Below are positions 10,220 to 20,913 of a DNA stretch of 64,000 bases, piece after piece. A program made the position numbers and the translations under genes. The notes beneath the pieces are model-generated. The model was not told the origin of the DNA, searched no databases, and saw only the letters and a program-made list of their open reading frames with translations. Within the stretch, counting starts at the first letter, position 1. The number at the start of each line of letters is the position of its first letter. The stretch comes from Mesostigma viride (lineage: Eukaryota; Streptophyta; Mesostigmatophyceae; Mesostigmatales; Mesostigmataceae), in assembly GCA_009746045.1 (NCBI GenBank), contig RPFO01000516.1, forward strand, positions 62,001 to 126,000, given 5' to 3'.

Positions 10220-12314
10220 ATAAATGACTGGCCATAGCACAGTACACAACCACCACACCCCCTTACCACAGCGATAGCTGCTGGGCGCCATAAAATTCAA
10301 CACATTCGTTGTGGGGTGTGAGTGCTGGCTAGGTCAGATTTGTAACCATTTGCAGCTTGAGGACACAAGCTTTGTATCCATTTACTTAATGTGTGCTTCA
10401 GTACCTGGCCAAACCAGCCAGCTGTGTACACCTTATTTAATGTGCAATATAACACCTGGCCAGAACAGCCAGCTGTAACCAACCTGGCTCAACCAGCCAT
10501 GTCTCTTTTGTACCCCTAATCAACTTAAAAACAATAACAATAATGTTGGGGGTGCAGACCTGCATTAACCCTTCAATTGTGTCAACTGGAACCACCAGAA
10601 CGGACTGAGTATGGGCATCTTAGTAAGTATGAGAGTATCTAGCCAAATAACATTTTCTGGCCCACCCTTGGAACCAAGGATGCTTTTATATCAAATAACT
10701 TTGGGGTCATGTCATTGGTCACATATCTATGCCCCACAGCTGCTATAAATAGCACCCCCCCCAAGGGGGTACGGTGCAGATGGGGTTCAAGAGATATATA
10801 ATGCAATATGGACCATTTCTCAAAATCTGCTGACCCTGGCCCTTTGAGGGGAGTTTAAGATAATCACAGGCATGCCATAGATGCATTCACAACATGACAT
10901 GCCATAGAACTGCACAGGCTAGCTAGCATACAGCCCAAAATAGCTCAGACCGTTATAACGGGTGCAGTTATTTTGGGGTGTTTTGGTAGCACTACCGTAT
11001 AGGCATTCAATTCCAACGTGGCACAAAACATAATAGACGGCCACACATGCATTCCCAAACACATTTCCAGCTTAAAAATCACAACAGCATGCTATACAAC
11101 AAGTATAAAGCTTGTGCCAAGGCCCAAAACCAAGCGTATAACGGTTTCACAAGGAGCTACATTATCAATGCATCCAACACACTATAAAGCAATTCCAATG
11201 ATTGGCAATGATAGAGAAAACAAAAGAACTCACCTGGTTGTGCTTCCATGCAAGCAGGCCCTGGCCATTCATGTTTCTTGCATGCACTATGGACGCACAA
11301 GCAGAAGGATAACTTGGGCCAGCAAACCAAGAAGCAATGCCTAGAGCTGGCCAGAAAACCAATTGTCTCGCTATGTCTGTGCAGGGAAAAGCATCCCGTT
11401 ATCAAGCCCACCATGTTAAGAGACAATACCAAACGCTACTTCACTGGTTTCGTTGAAGCCTTAGCTAATAGCAATCAAATCTGGTCCAAAATCTGCGTGA
11501 CATAGTGGTATTCCCCAACCATCACAAGCGAACGCGTACAAGCACTAAAGCAACAAAACGACAAGCAAAAACCATCGATTACATGTCTACAAGTAGTTTA
11601 TAAACGATAGGACGACTTGGTACTGTAATGTATAAACGCTAACATGTTAATACGTACCAGGTCGAAACCGCAGATTACCTGCTGTGCGGGAGCCATCACT
11701 CCCACCTCACGGACATAGCCTCGAACCTTTCCTGGCCGTCATCGCTAATAAAACATGTCAAGAATAACGTAACAATTCTATCCACGCGCAAATATATGGA
11801 CGTTTGCTGCCGAACAACAGGTAGCATACGCACTGTCACCGCCTGGCCGCTGACAGGATCTGCTGCACCGATTAGAACCTAGAGACATACTTGCGCACAT
11901 CCAGACGCTTCACGGCCAGAGATATAACCTTTATAACACTCAAGGATAATTACTACAAAATTTGAGTTCAAAATTCCAAGCCATGCTCTCGTACCAGTCA
12001 TTTGCCTGCACCGCCATAGCCGCGGACGTCAATTATTTTCATTCACGTCGGTCCCGTTTGACCATGGTAGCCCCCCAACTTTGATTGAGTATATCTCCCT
12101 GGCCAGTTGTCCAAAGTACGGTCTGAATAGTGCCAGGCATAGCTTACGTCTAGATCTTTCGATCCCCCCAGGTTTGACCGTTGAATTATTTTTGGCGCGG
12201 CGCCTGGTTCTGCCACAAAGTCAGTCCGTTAGAGTGGCGCGAGTTCAACTGGCGCCACGAAAACGGACTCAGTACAAATTAAGGGTTAAGAAATAAATAA
12301 TAAAACAATACTGG
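10220..12314 (+). other. Long 3' non-coding region of the Copia-like element
   Basis: About 2.1 kb between RNase H and the 3' LTR with no supported ORF. 10360-10500 contains a short degenerate tandem motif around CAGCCAGCTGT. A clear polypurine tract next to the 3' LTR is not evident. The length is unusual for Copia elements, so part of it may be captured or inserted sequence. Confidence 0.5.
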
Positions 12315-12567
12315 AGTTAGTCTCCATGCTTTGCTGTAGACTAAGTCTCAAAGGCATTGTGAATACAACGTATGAATAAGCCTTGTAAACCCACGTTGGT
12401 ATGTGAATATAAATACCACGTGGGCTATGCAGATAGGGATGCTAGTCGAGTCGCATACGTTTCCCTAGATAGGTACTTTGGGTACTGAGGTACGTGACAG
12501 ATGTCAGTACCCAGTATACGTAGTGTCCTGTCATTGGACGGTACTAGAGTATCCTAGATAGGGACCG
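12315..12567 (+). repeat. 3' terminal direct repeat (LTR) of the Copia-like element
   Basis: Direct copy of 3421-3676, with one 3-bp length difference the only change I can see apart from the last base. The following bases at 12568-12573 contain the GGTAG that also precedes the 5' repeat. Confidence 0.8.
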
Positions 12568-13512
12568 GGGTAGGCGACTTAGCTTGACGATCTGGATCAC
12601 CGAACGAAGAAGGAGGGCGGGAGTTTCCAGCTCTCGTCCTAAGTCAGCGGCCGGATATCCCAGCGCTCGTCCTAACACAGCGCCCCGTAACTCTGCGGGT
12701 GCGGCCGTCTAATAAAGCAGCAGCACAAGGAAAAAGGTGTAGGTACTGCGACGCTAATCGTCTCCGAACAGTAATACTCCCCTATCTAATGCAGGAAACA
12801 ACCGTAAGCAGGAAAACAAGGCGAAGGACAGGAAAACAGGCTAACTACGAAAGGATTTATCCGCTGTGAGCAGGTCTAGCTTCTAGGTAAAGCGTGTCCC
12901 GAAACGGGCAGCACGACGCTCCTAGCTTGAAGGCGACCCGCCCATTACCTATCAAGGAAGTGTCGACTTCTTGTTCCTGGACGCGGAAGGGGTCTTGAAA
13001 AGGTGTATGTGGCAAGGGATAGTCGTCTCGTTCACTACCTACTGAAGTTCCTCCGATACCATTGTTACGCCGCGGATATCTACCTCCACCTCTACCTCTA
13101 ATGGGCCTGATACTACCTAAACTGGTCAGGCCTCCTCTACTTAACCCTCTGGCGAAAGACGAACGTGACGGAGCTGATCTCAATGCATTAACGTAAGTGT
13201 TACTATAATACGCCATACAACCATTTATCAAAACCCGTTTACTCCAGGAATAGAGGAAGGAAACACAACTACACTGCCGTGACCCAAGCCTATATGTGTT
13301 AATTCATTTAACACACGCCGAGTGCACACACAAAAGGTAGTAGGACGCGCATAAATGGTCACCAACGGTCCAACACGCTCGGGCCGACATGGCCCTCGCC
13401 TACAGATGCACGCTAGACCACTACATCTACTGATGCACGCTGGTCCACTACATTCTACCACAGGATAAGGACCACTAGTAAAGTACGCGGCGCGGCGCCC
13501 AACAGCACCCAA
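12568..13512 (-). other. Gypsy leader region with two short ORFs and probable primer-binding site
   Basis: Between the Gypsy LTR and the nested insertion. On the minus strand the bases after the LTR read T then TGGGTGCTGTTGGG (about 13498-13511), a plausible tRNA primer-binding site starting TGG. Minus ORFs at 13228-13512 and 12857-13231 (the latter with an RGRGGGRYPRR basic run) have no recognised family and may be leader peptides or chance. Confidence 0.5.
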
Positions 13513-13650
13513 TGTACCACAGTACTGTTACGAGGACAATAATGTCCCGGTAGGAGCCTAAACGTAAACCTAGGGACAACCGAGGCAAAAGACCTAATTT
13601 ACGTCCGTAACTACAACGAATTGTTACGCGACGTAACAGAGACAAGGACA
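13513..13650 (-). repeat. Gypsy-like element LTR
   Basis: 138 bp beginning TGTACC and ending GGACA on the plus strand (TGTCC...GGTACA on the minus strand), so it has TG/CA ends with TGT/ACA inverted termini. A primer-binding-like site abuts it on the element side. On the other side the sequence changes abruptly to the open frame of the minus-strand gene at 13651-15498. The partner LTR is outside the window. Confidence 0.65.
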
Positions 13651-15498
13651 TCCTGGCAAGCTGGTAGTCACGCCTCCCTAGCTGTAGCCTGCCTTGCAAG
13701 TAACTAGCTAGCTCAGCATTCCAGTGCTCTCCGACCTTGGCGAAAGCCTGTTCTGCAACAGCCTTGTCGATGCCAGCAGCGTGCACGACTTGTGAGGACA
13801 TATCGGGGTAGGCTTTGTGAAATGCTACCAGTGCATCCACCTTAAGCGACTCTGCCTCCCCATACCTCTGCTGCAGAAACTCAGCAACATCGCTTGACAG
13901 CAAACGTGCCCGCCTAGCATCGTCCTGTGGCAACAAGTCTGCCTTCCTTGGGGGATGATACCCAGCCTTCCTGCCCCCCTTGCCCTTCCTGCCCACCCTA
14001 AGTGATGCTGGTATGGCACGGCCCCTCCAGCCATGAGCGGATTGAAGAAACACTCCCATCCTTCTAGTCTTCTTCTTGAGTTCATCCTCCAGCTCTGCCA
14101 CTTTTGCTGTCAACTTAGTCTCACGATCCTTGCCAAGGCTGACATCATGCAGTGCTGCCTTGAGCTGCCTTCTAAGCGACTGAACAAGTCTTGGTTCCGT
14201 GCTGCGTGGCTGCGAAGTGCTGACAGGCGTGACGGTGGACACCTGAGTTGGCCTAAACCTCCCAGATGAGCCCCTTGCATGGTGGCGGTTGTCATGATTT
14301 CCCGAGCCTTGCTTCATGCTCTGCATGCACATTAAAATGCCGCGTCATCATCACACAAGCAGCAACACAAGTGCCAGGCATGCACTATATTAAAGGCAAG
14401 GTCCATACCTGCCACAAAACTGGGGAGTGCTCAAGGACGATAGTCGACTTGGCGGAGAAGGCACCAGTCGATGTTGTTGGCCCAGTGACCGAGGTTGTTT
14501 ACCAGCAGTGCCTCTCTAAACCGCTGGAAGGCAGGGGTGATCTGGGCCAGCTCCACGTCGCTCAATGTGTTCACCCTCCCCCCCAGCGGGCCTGTGATGT
14601 GCACATCACGAGCAGTGACACGGCGAGGCAGCCTAGGTGCAGCAGCACGCCGAGCACGTGCACGTGTGACAGGGCGAGCCTCCTCCTCCTCACTCCCGCT
14701 AGCGCTACCCTCATTGCCAAGCAAGTCAGCACGCCAGTTCATTGGTGCTGAGGCAGGAGGTGGGTTATTCAAAAGCCATTGCATGGCTGCATCGCGTGTG
14801 GCTTGTGGGATGGCTGGCACAGTGCAGTTGGCTGTGCTCCTGTCTAAGGCACGCGAGGCAGCCACACGCTGGACAAAATTCCTCACCCCTTCTACCGTGT
14901 TCCTCCCCCCAACCCGTTGGCAGCAAGCTCGTTGAATTGATGATCCCTAGCCACATTCACACTCCCCATTGGGTTTACCACGACCCAGCTGAAGTGAACT
15001 GTCAACTTGGTGATGCCCTGGTGGGGAGATTGAGTCCAAACAAGCTTCATGGGAGGGGCCACAACACCTACACTGCCAGCTGAAAACAACACTGCTCCCT
15101 CCCATTTATTCTCCCCAGGCACAGCCTGCTTGAGGAGATCTTGAATGTCTCGAGGAAGCATCAATAGGCGCACTTTACGCTTCTTTGGCGCTGCCTGGTC
15201 ATCCTCACGCTCGCGGCTCCAGTTTTCTATTAGGCGCCCGTAATTTGTAAACATGGTGCGCTCAATCGGCTCAGGAAAAGGAGACACGCTGAAAAACTTG
15301 TTGGCGAAAGGTGTGGGCTTCACTAAGCTGTAAATGCGGTTCTGGACGTGTGCGTACCACTCTCTTGTGTCGACTCCAGCCATGCAGCTCGCGTCTGTGC
15401 CGCAGGAATCACAGACGTATAAGTTGAGCGACGCGTGCAGGCGCTCATCGCACCTTGGGCACGAGAGTAGCGAGGGATGTGCTCTGGAAGGCCTGAGA
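13651..15498 (-). pseudogene. Unidentified zinc-ribbon gene with a Gypsy LTR in its 3' part
   Basis: The 5' part (about 15498-14892) encodes LSCPRCDERL...LYVCDSCG, a CX2C...CX2C zinc ribbon, then a hydrophobic/basic region (RLIENWSRERED; KKRKVRLLMLPRDIQDLL). The middle (14431-14886) has an acidic/basic low-complexity stretch (SGSEEEEARPVTRARARRAA). A later part (14318-13651) has a predicted coiled coil (LTAKVAELEDELKKKTRR) and an alanine-rich helical end where the Gypsy LTR begins. A possible small intron (about 14320-14411, GTATGG...TGCAG) separates the last two. The family is not recognised, and it could be a host gene or a DNA-transposon protein. It appears disabled. Confidence 0.45.
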
Positions 15499-16090
15499 AA
15501 GTGGAACGACCAAATTCGAAGAAACCAAACAGTGGCATATTTTTACGTTATAGTGCACCATTACCGCTCCCGCAAGCACCTCCCAGCAACAACATAATTT
15601 GCGGTAGCGCAGCATTTACAATGGCAGTCGTTTTAACAAAAAGTTTTTCGGTCAAAATTTTTTGAATTAGTCATAGAATCGAGGGAGCGGCTTACCTCGA
15701 ACTGCACTGTCGCCGTTTTCGATAAGTTTCCGGTGTGACTTTTTGGGGGTCCACTGCAAAATGCAGCGGACCTGACCCGACCTCGCGAAAATGCCCGCCC
15801 TTTTTCTGTTTTCCTGAAAAAATGGGCCGATTTCTTTAGGATAAAAAAATATCTACGTGAAGTAGATGAGTTATGAAGGCTCAAAATGAATTCGCTGTCC
15901 GCAATGTGTTCTCAGGACGGTCGCTAGGATTTTCACGGCCGCCATGGGTGCTGCGTGACTTTTTGCCTCGTCGTCACCTTCCCGCCCACCAGATTTTCGG
16001 GATCTCGCGCCAATTTGGTGACGGAGTAAGTTGGTCGTTTTTGGCGGGGGTACGGACCGTTGTGTCCAGCGTGAAGCGAGTCTCTGAAGA
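15499..16090. other. Intergenic, no supported gene
   Basis: AT-rich stretches (15590-15680, 15830-15870) and a GC-rich stretch upstream of the zinc-ribbon gene. This may include its promoter or first exon. I see no convincing ORF or RNA here. Confidence 0.4.
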
Positions 16091-16137
16091 GCTTCTTGCA
16101 GCATTTAAGGAACGCCAGCTTGGACATCCGCCATGTA

Positions 16138-16640
16138 CTAATTAAAGGTGAGGAGCACGGGTGCCGCGCCAGCCTTACCCCGCGCGCGGGGGAGGCGGAC
16201 AGCCGACATCCGCAGCTCACCAGTGAGTTGCATGGGGGCAAGAATGTCGCGCTTAAATGCCGTGAGAAGGCTCGTGGAGGTCTCACCTGCCGGCTGGTCG
16301 AAGTGCTTGACAGTTGACGATGACATTGTGGCTGCGCTGGGTGATGTCGGCCTCCGGCCTCGCGAAGGTCGAGGGCTTGTTGCTTGAGTTGTGCCGCGAT
16401 GGTGGAGGTGGTGCATGGAGGTGGTGTGGTGCTTAAGCACTGAAGTCCGCCCAGGTGGAGGGAGCATCACTGGCCGGGCCAGCAGGTGCCGGCTGGGCTG
16501 CCAGCGATGTCCTTCACCGCCTGGGCGGTGAGGCCGGCGGTGTCATGCAAGCACTCAAGGGCGGTGGCGGTGGCTTGAAGGCGCTGGTCGAGGTCGAGGA
16601 GCTCCAGGCTTTGATGTGTGCCTATGATGTCCCACACTCC
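16138..16640 (-). mobile_element. LINE ORF1-like fragment
   Basis: The minus-strand translation shows a helical part (HQSLELLDLDQRLQATATAL; TAQAVKDIAGSPAG) followed by PAGETSTSLLTAFKRDIL...AGAAPVLLTF. The latter aligns by eye with QKPGETSTSLADDQLLTLM...AAPPPVLLTF in the fuller copy at 51271-52332. It is the RRM-like half of a non-LTR retrotransposon ORF1 (nucleic-acid chaperone). The fragment is truncated before the second half. Confidence 0.6.
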
Positions 16641-16960
16641 AGATGATGCCTAGCTTTATCTAGTTATTATGCTGTGCCCATGCAGAGAGCTGCTCTCTGC
16701 TGAGATGCCACGCTCTTGTATAGCTACGCTGATCTTCCCCCCCCGGCCTATGACGGGCTCCCCTTAGCTGGGTGTTGCCCGAGACTCTGGGGGGTGCAGG
16801 TGCCCTGGCGCACCTAGTAGAGCAAGTGTCGTTTACATTCCCACCCTTGCAGGAAGTAGCTTAGAATGTACTATAGGCCATGTGCCCCTTCTCAAGGGCT
16901 ATGTGCTACATATACTCCCAACGGAGTGATGTTCCTAATTAATTAACTGATTAATAGCCA
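16617..16960 (+). mobile_element. LINE family B 3' end (5'-truncated copy)
   Basis: Matches the reverse complement of 49321-49671 over its whole length (about 340 bp), including CTGCTCTCTGCTGAGATGCC and the tail hairpin ACAT-ATA-CTCC-CAAC-GGAG-TG-ATGT (about 16909-16932). It ends in TTCCTAATTAATTAA. It is non-coding and presumably the 3' UTR of an RLE-type LINE. Confidence 0.75.
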
Positions 16961-17284
16961 AAGCATCATCCACTCTCACAACGTGTTGAGCACATGCCTC
17001 GTGGGAAGGGAGGTGCTGGGTTTTCATTCCATAATGCGCGTGCAATACCGAAAGAAAGAGGTACGTGCAATGCAAGGCTTGGATAGGTTGAGTGATCCAT
17101 GAGCTTATTACATGCAGGCAAAGATGACGCTGGAATGCATGCTAGCAAATGGTGGCAAGATGCTAACAACACATGATTATACACCATGATTATGGGCACC
17201 GAGCTGATCTTCTTGCACAATCAACGCAGTATAAGCCATCAATCTCCAATCCTCGCGATATATGCACGGCTTGACTACGTATAT
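16961..17284. other. Intergenic, nothing recognised
   Basis: About 320 bp between two LINE tails. No supported ORF, repeat array or RNA gene is seen. Confidence 0.5.
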
Positions 17285-18480
17285 TAAAAAATGAAATTAT
17301 AACATGCCTCCGTGGGGAGATCATGTAGCATGCACATATTCCTTGATGGGTGGGTGGAGGTGGAGGTAGCCGCGTAAATTATCGAACTAATTAAACTAAC
17401 TCTAAGCTATATAGTCTATAAAAATCCTAGGACGACACTACTCAGCAAAACGCCCCTTCCTCTTGGGGGGGCCGGGGTGGCTTGCGGCCACAGGGGCTCA
17501 GTGGCGTGTGAGCCTGGACAATCTTCTGCCACCGCTTCTTGTTCTTCATGCATGGCAGTCCAAAGAAGGGAGAGGGAGTGGATGCGGTGTTCAAACTGAG
17601 CTGGGACCACTAGGTCGGCCAACAACATCTGGGTGTAGTTCTTGGCAGGTTTACCTAGCTTCCTGGGAATTTCCTTGGGGCCAGGCCAGGCCAAAATAAG
17701 TGCCGGCCGGCCTGGTTGACCAAGCCGCCGGGGGCCGGCCAGACCAAGGGCGGTGTCGACCTGGCTGGTGCGAGCAAGATGTCCTACAAATGCTATCCTA
17801 CGCTGTGTAATCTCATCCGAAATACGAGGCATATACCCTGATACAAAGACTCTAATGACCTATACGCTTGGAAAACCCTACATTCAGGAACTGTCAGGGC
17901 ATCCTGTAAACCGTGCCGTCTAGCTTAGCTGAAAGTGTGTCCGTGAGTGTCCACTGACGCCTCAGCGCCATACGTAAGCACCGTGAGGACGAGGATCTTG
18001 AAGAGCATGCGCGCTTGCGGTGCTCGCCCAGGCCCTTCGAGCGCCAGTAGGTGTTGATCATGAGCGAGCGGAGCCTGGCCCAGGCCAGGCCGATGCGGGT
18101 GTCCACATCGTCGGCGGTGTCAGGGAGCATGCTCCCCAAGTAACAGTTTGAAGCCGGCGGTCACGGAACGGGACCTCCGTCCCGTCTAGCAGGCGCGGCA
18201 GCGGGGGGGCGACTGGAGGCCCCAATCACCATCGCCTCAGTTTTGACACTAATCTCCAACCCCACCGCCCTCGTCTCCAAGCCCAGACAGTCCAGCCAGG
18301 TCTGAATGTGCTCGGGGCGCGCGATGAGGGCACGGTGTCATCCGCATAAATCAGGTCGGCCAGGCGGTAGCCAGTGCCAACCCCGCCGTGCTCGCGCTCG
18401 TTAAGGATGTCCAAGCCGGGCTCGAACCCCTTAAGAGCAGTAAAGCGCGCACGTGCCCGGCGCATGCTCAATGGGACAGC
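17285..18480 (-). mobile_element. LINE family A, RT and C-terminal part of ORF2 with 3' UTR
   Basis: Minus-strand translation in order: GYRLADLIYADDTV (the RT catalytic YADD block, near 18338-18365), LGSMLPDTADDVDTRIGLAWARLRSL with YWRSKGLGEHRKRA (post-RT thumb region, 18000-18140), then RRIAFVGHLAR...GQPGRPALILAW (C-terminal part, 17600-17800). The 3' UTR ends with the family A tail hairpin and TTATAATTTCATTTTTTAA at 17285-17345. The copy is 5'-truncated and has several frame changes, so it is inactive. Confidence 0.8.
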
Positions 18481-18579
18481 TCGGATGAGGATTACATTCC
18501 CATCTAGTGCAAATGGTTGGGGAATGATGCAGACGATATTTGTTTAAACTTTTGTGTAATTATTTTTTCTAATGAGATT

Positions 18580-18640
18580 AGCATAGTACTCCGTGGCATG
18601 CCTTTGCGCATGACACGCATGTACTTACTTACTTACTTGC
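18580..18640 (-). repeat. Short dispersed repeat (three copies in window)
   Basis: About 55 bp containing GGCATGCC...CACGGAGTACTA next to GTAAGTAAGTA. Related copies lie at 20520-20575 and 20588-20645 on the opposite strand. The GTAA microsatellite end suggests a retroposon 3' tail, but the family is unknown. Confidence 0.55.
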
Positions 18641-18697
18641 CCGGCCGGCGCATGACTGACGTGATCCACGACAATAATGAACAGGTATGGGGACAGG

Positions 18698-18845
18698 CGT
18701 TTTGATGAGTAGGGTAGTTAATTAGCATTTTTCTAGACTAGATAGATTAGCGTTAGGTTATTTAGATTACGCGGCTCCCCCCACTCCACCATCCATCAAG
18801 GAATATGTGCTACATGATCTCCCAACAGAGGCATGACAGTTATAA
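18698..18845 (+). mobile_element. LINE family A, truncated 3' end
   Basis: Begins within the last codons of ORF2 (GGCGTTTTGATGAGTAG, as at 51113-51128) and carries the 3' UTR and tail hairpin (18811-18835). Its CTCC/GGAG inner stem has one change compared with other copies. Confidence 0.7.
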
Positions 18846-19010
18846 TTGCATGAAGTAGCTACTCTAGGATGTATTAAAAGCCATATGCCCCTTCTCAGGG
18901 CTATGTGCTACATTGACTCCCAACGGAGTGATGTTCCTAATTAATTATAACATTAATTAATTAATTAATTAATTAATGTTATAATTTAATTTTGAATTTA
19001 ATTTAATTTG
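18846..19010 (+). mobile_element. LINE family B, very short 3' end
   Basis: About 100 bp of family B 3' UTR (GCCCCTTCTCAGGGC, then the tail hairpin at 18909-18933), followed by an AT-rich tail TTAATTATAACATTAATTAA and a (TTAA) run. It lies immediately after a family A tail, so this is another tail-to-element junction. Confidence 0.65.
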
Positions 19011-20210
19011 ATTTAATGGGGACAGGACACAACCTTGCCACACCCCGTGGTGAAGGGGGAATGGTGGGGTGGTGCCTTCCGCAGTCCGCACTACTGCCTG
19101 TGAGCCCTCACTACAGTCGACGAATGGCAGCAATATAAACCCTGGACGACATATACAGCACCTAAATTACTGCACAACTGCAACCTGCTATGGCTGACAT
19201 GCAAGCAACGTCGAGTAGGATGGCGGTCTTAGAGGCTGGGTAGAGGTTGGTAGAAATAAGTGGAAAACTGGCAGAAACTAGGTAGAAACACGATATACTT
19301 AACGCCTGCAAGCACTATTAAGCCGGTGGCAGAGGCCATTTCCGGGAAAATACAGCATACCGTAGCAATAGCAACGGTTGACGCCTTACGCTATTTGCAG
19401 GCACCATCATGCCTGGAGCTACCCAATAAAAGTCTGCACAAATCTCGCTTTAGCCGAGAGTCCGGGCGTTCGGAATGAATAAACATGTGTTAAGAAGTCG
19501 AAACACCATGGAAATACCAAGCATGGTTCCGCAGCAGACCCGAGTCTTGCCGTAATAATACTGATGTATGCCGGTTTCCAGGGTTTCCGCATGAAAGTTG
19601 GGTGAGAAACTGGAAAAATCTACATAATTTCCTTTGCCCCAGTACCTCAACAAACTCGTAGACACCTAATTATCAACCTTTGAACGCATCATCATTGTCG
19701 TGCCACCCAACAGCCATTGAAATTTGCGCGAAAACTGGCGAGATCTACCTGCCGCCATCTCCGACCATCGTCTTTACCTTCGTCCCGCGAAAATGCCTGA
19801 TTTCAGTGGGACATATTTGTTTGCAGCTTTCACAAAAAAAATCCAAAAAATACCAGGATTTTTTCTTGAGTTCTGCGGGATGTAAGGAGGCCGTCCACCG
19901 GTTTCAGACCGAAAATCTCGTATCTACTACATGTCTGCCACGTGTCAGATTACAACGCGATACATCGCGTTCTAACCCTACAACGCGATACATCGCGTTG
20001 TAAAAAAGCACGTGTTTTTTTACAACGTTTTTGCAACGTTTAAAAAACACATTTTTACAACGTGTTTTTCAACGTTTTTTTTACAACGTTTTGACACGTG
20101 CTTATTACTTGATTAATAAGCACGTGGGTGCCGATGAATACATGCAGAGTAAAGGAACCTTCAACCCTGCATGCATGATCGTTGTTTTTGAAATTGCGCT
20201 GCGTGATTGA
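19011..20210. other. Intergenic region with palindromes, no supported gene
   Basis: No convincing ORF. 19951-20002 has two copies of a near-perfect palindrome, ACAACGCGATACATCGCGTT. 20003-20095 is rich in ACAACGTTTT-type runs. Confidence 0.45.
20094..20168 (+). repeat. Dispersed hairpin repeat (CACGTG stem)
   Basis: A 13-bp perfect stem CACGTGCTTATTA / TAATAAGCACGTG around a short loop, followed by GGGTGCC and AGAGTAAAGGAACC. The same module occurs inverted at 49222-49290 and, more diverged, at 43018-43065. Possibly the end of a mobile element. Confidence 0.55.
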
Positions 20211-20380
20211 ATGGGCGCTTTGCTGAGTAGTATAAGTAGGGTTTTCTAGATTAGATTAGCTTAGATTAGTTCGGTTTCGCGGCTTTGCCCCCCCCCCCCA
20301 TCCATCCACGGGAATATGTGCTACATGATCTCCCAACGGAGTCATGTTATAATTTAATTTTTAAATTTTAATTGAATTGA
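20210..20380 (+). mobile_element. LINE family A, truncated 3' end
   Basis: Family A 3' UTR from GGGCGCTTTGCTGAGTAG to the tail hairpin (20321-20346) and an A/T tail. It has a C-run (20287-20299) where other copies have short pyrimidines. Confidence 0.65.
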
Positions 20381-20913
20381 CCCATGCATGACATAACAAG
20401 CGCACTGATTGCCATATCATGTTTCATGCAAGCAAAAGAAAGCTCATATTACAGTAAATAGAAAGGGAAAACAAATTAAAATACTAGAGACATGTTGCTA
20501 GGGACAACTATTCCTAAGAATGTAAGTAAGTATTTGTGTGCCATGCGCATAGGCATGCTACGGAGTACTATCAAGGAGTACTATGCTTATAAGAACGTAA
20601 GTATTTGCGTGTCATGCACATAGGCATGCCACGGAGAACTATGCTAACAACTATTCCTGGACGCATGGATATGCAGATTAGCCCATTATTTCTGAATCTG
20701 GGCATCGCCCAGCTGCATGCCTTGTGGCCTATGTCTAAGGAAGAGAGTAAAGAAAGGACGAACGGCCCCCGGCTCGTGCATCCAGCCTCCCAGCGATATC
20801 GTACATCCCAACACGCCATTTGGAACAAATGCCACCATTGTGGACAAACAGCAAGGGCCGTCGCATGGTCCTGAGCATGCAGACCGCCTCGTGGACCAAT
20901 CACCTGACAACTG

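Larger units (their letters stand above)
3421..12567 (+). mobile_element. Copia-like LTR retroelement nested in the Gypsy element
   Basis: The element is about 9.15 kb, bounded by near-identical terminal direct repeats (3421-3676 and 12315-12567) and by a probable 5-bp target duplication GGTAG (3416-3420 and about 12569-12573). Coding order on the plus strand is: N-terminal ORF, gag, zinc knuckle (6544-6588), integrase, retropepsin-like protease, Copia-type RT, RNase H. About 2.1 kb of non-coding sequence follows. The almost identical repeats say it is young. It looks close to whole, with perhaps two or three breaks. Odd points are the integrase-before-protease order and terminal repeats that do not begin TG or end CA. 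Confidence 0.88.
1..13650 (-). mobile_element. Ty3/Gypsy-like LTR retroelement, left-truncated by window and split by a nested element
   Basis: Reading on the minus strand, the order is LTR (13513-13650), a leader region (12568-13512), a nested Copia-like insertion (3421-12567), an accessory ORF, gag-type ORFs, then a protease and the start of reverse transcriptase at the window edge. The rest of RT, RNase H, integrase and the second LTR lie outside. The Gypsy assignment rests on protease directly followed by RT with the usual LVPKPNG...RLVTDYR-type sequence, and on a short LTR with TGT...ACA ends. It is older than the Copia-like element inside it. The visible part looks decayed, with a few breaks in addition to the nested insertion. 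Confidence 0.85.
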
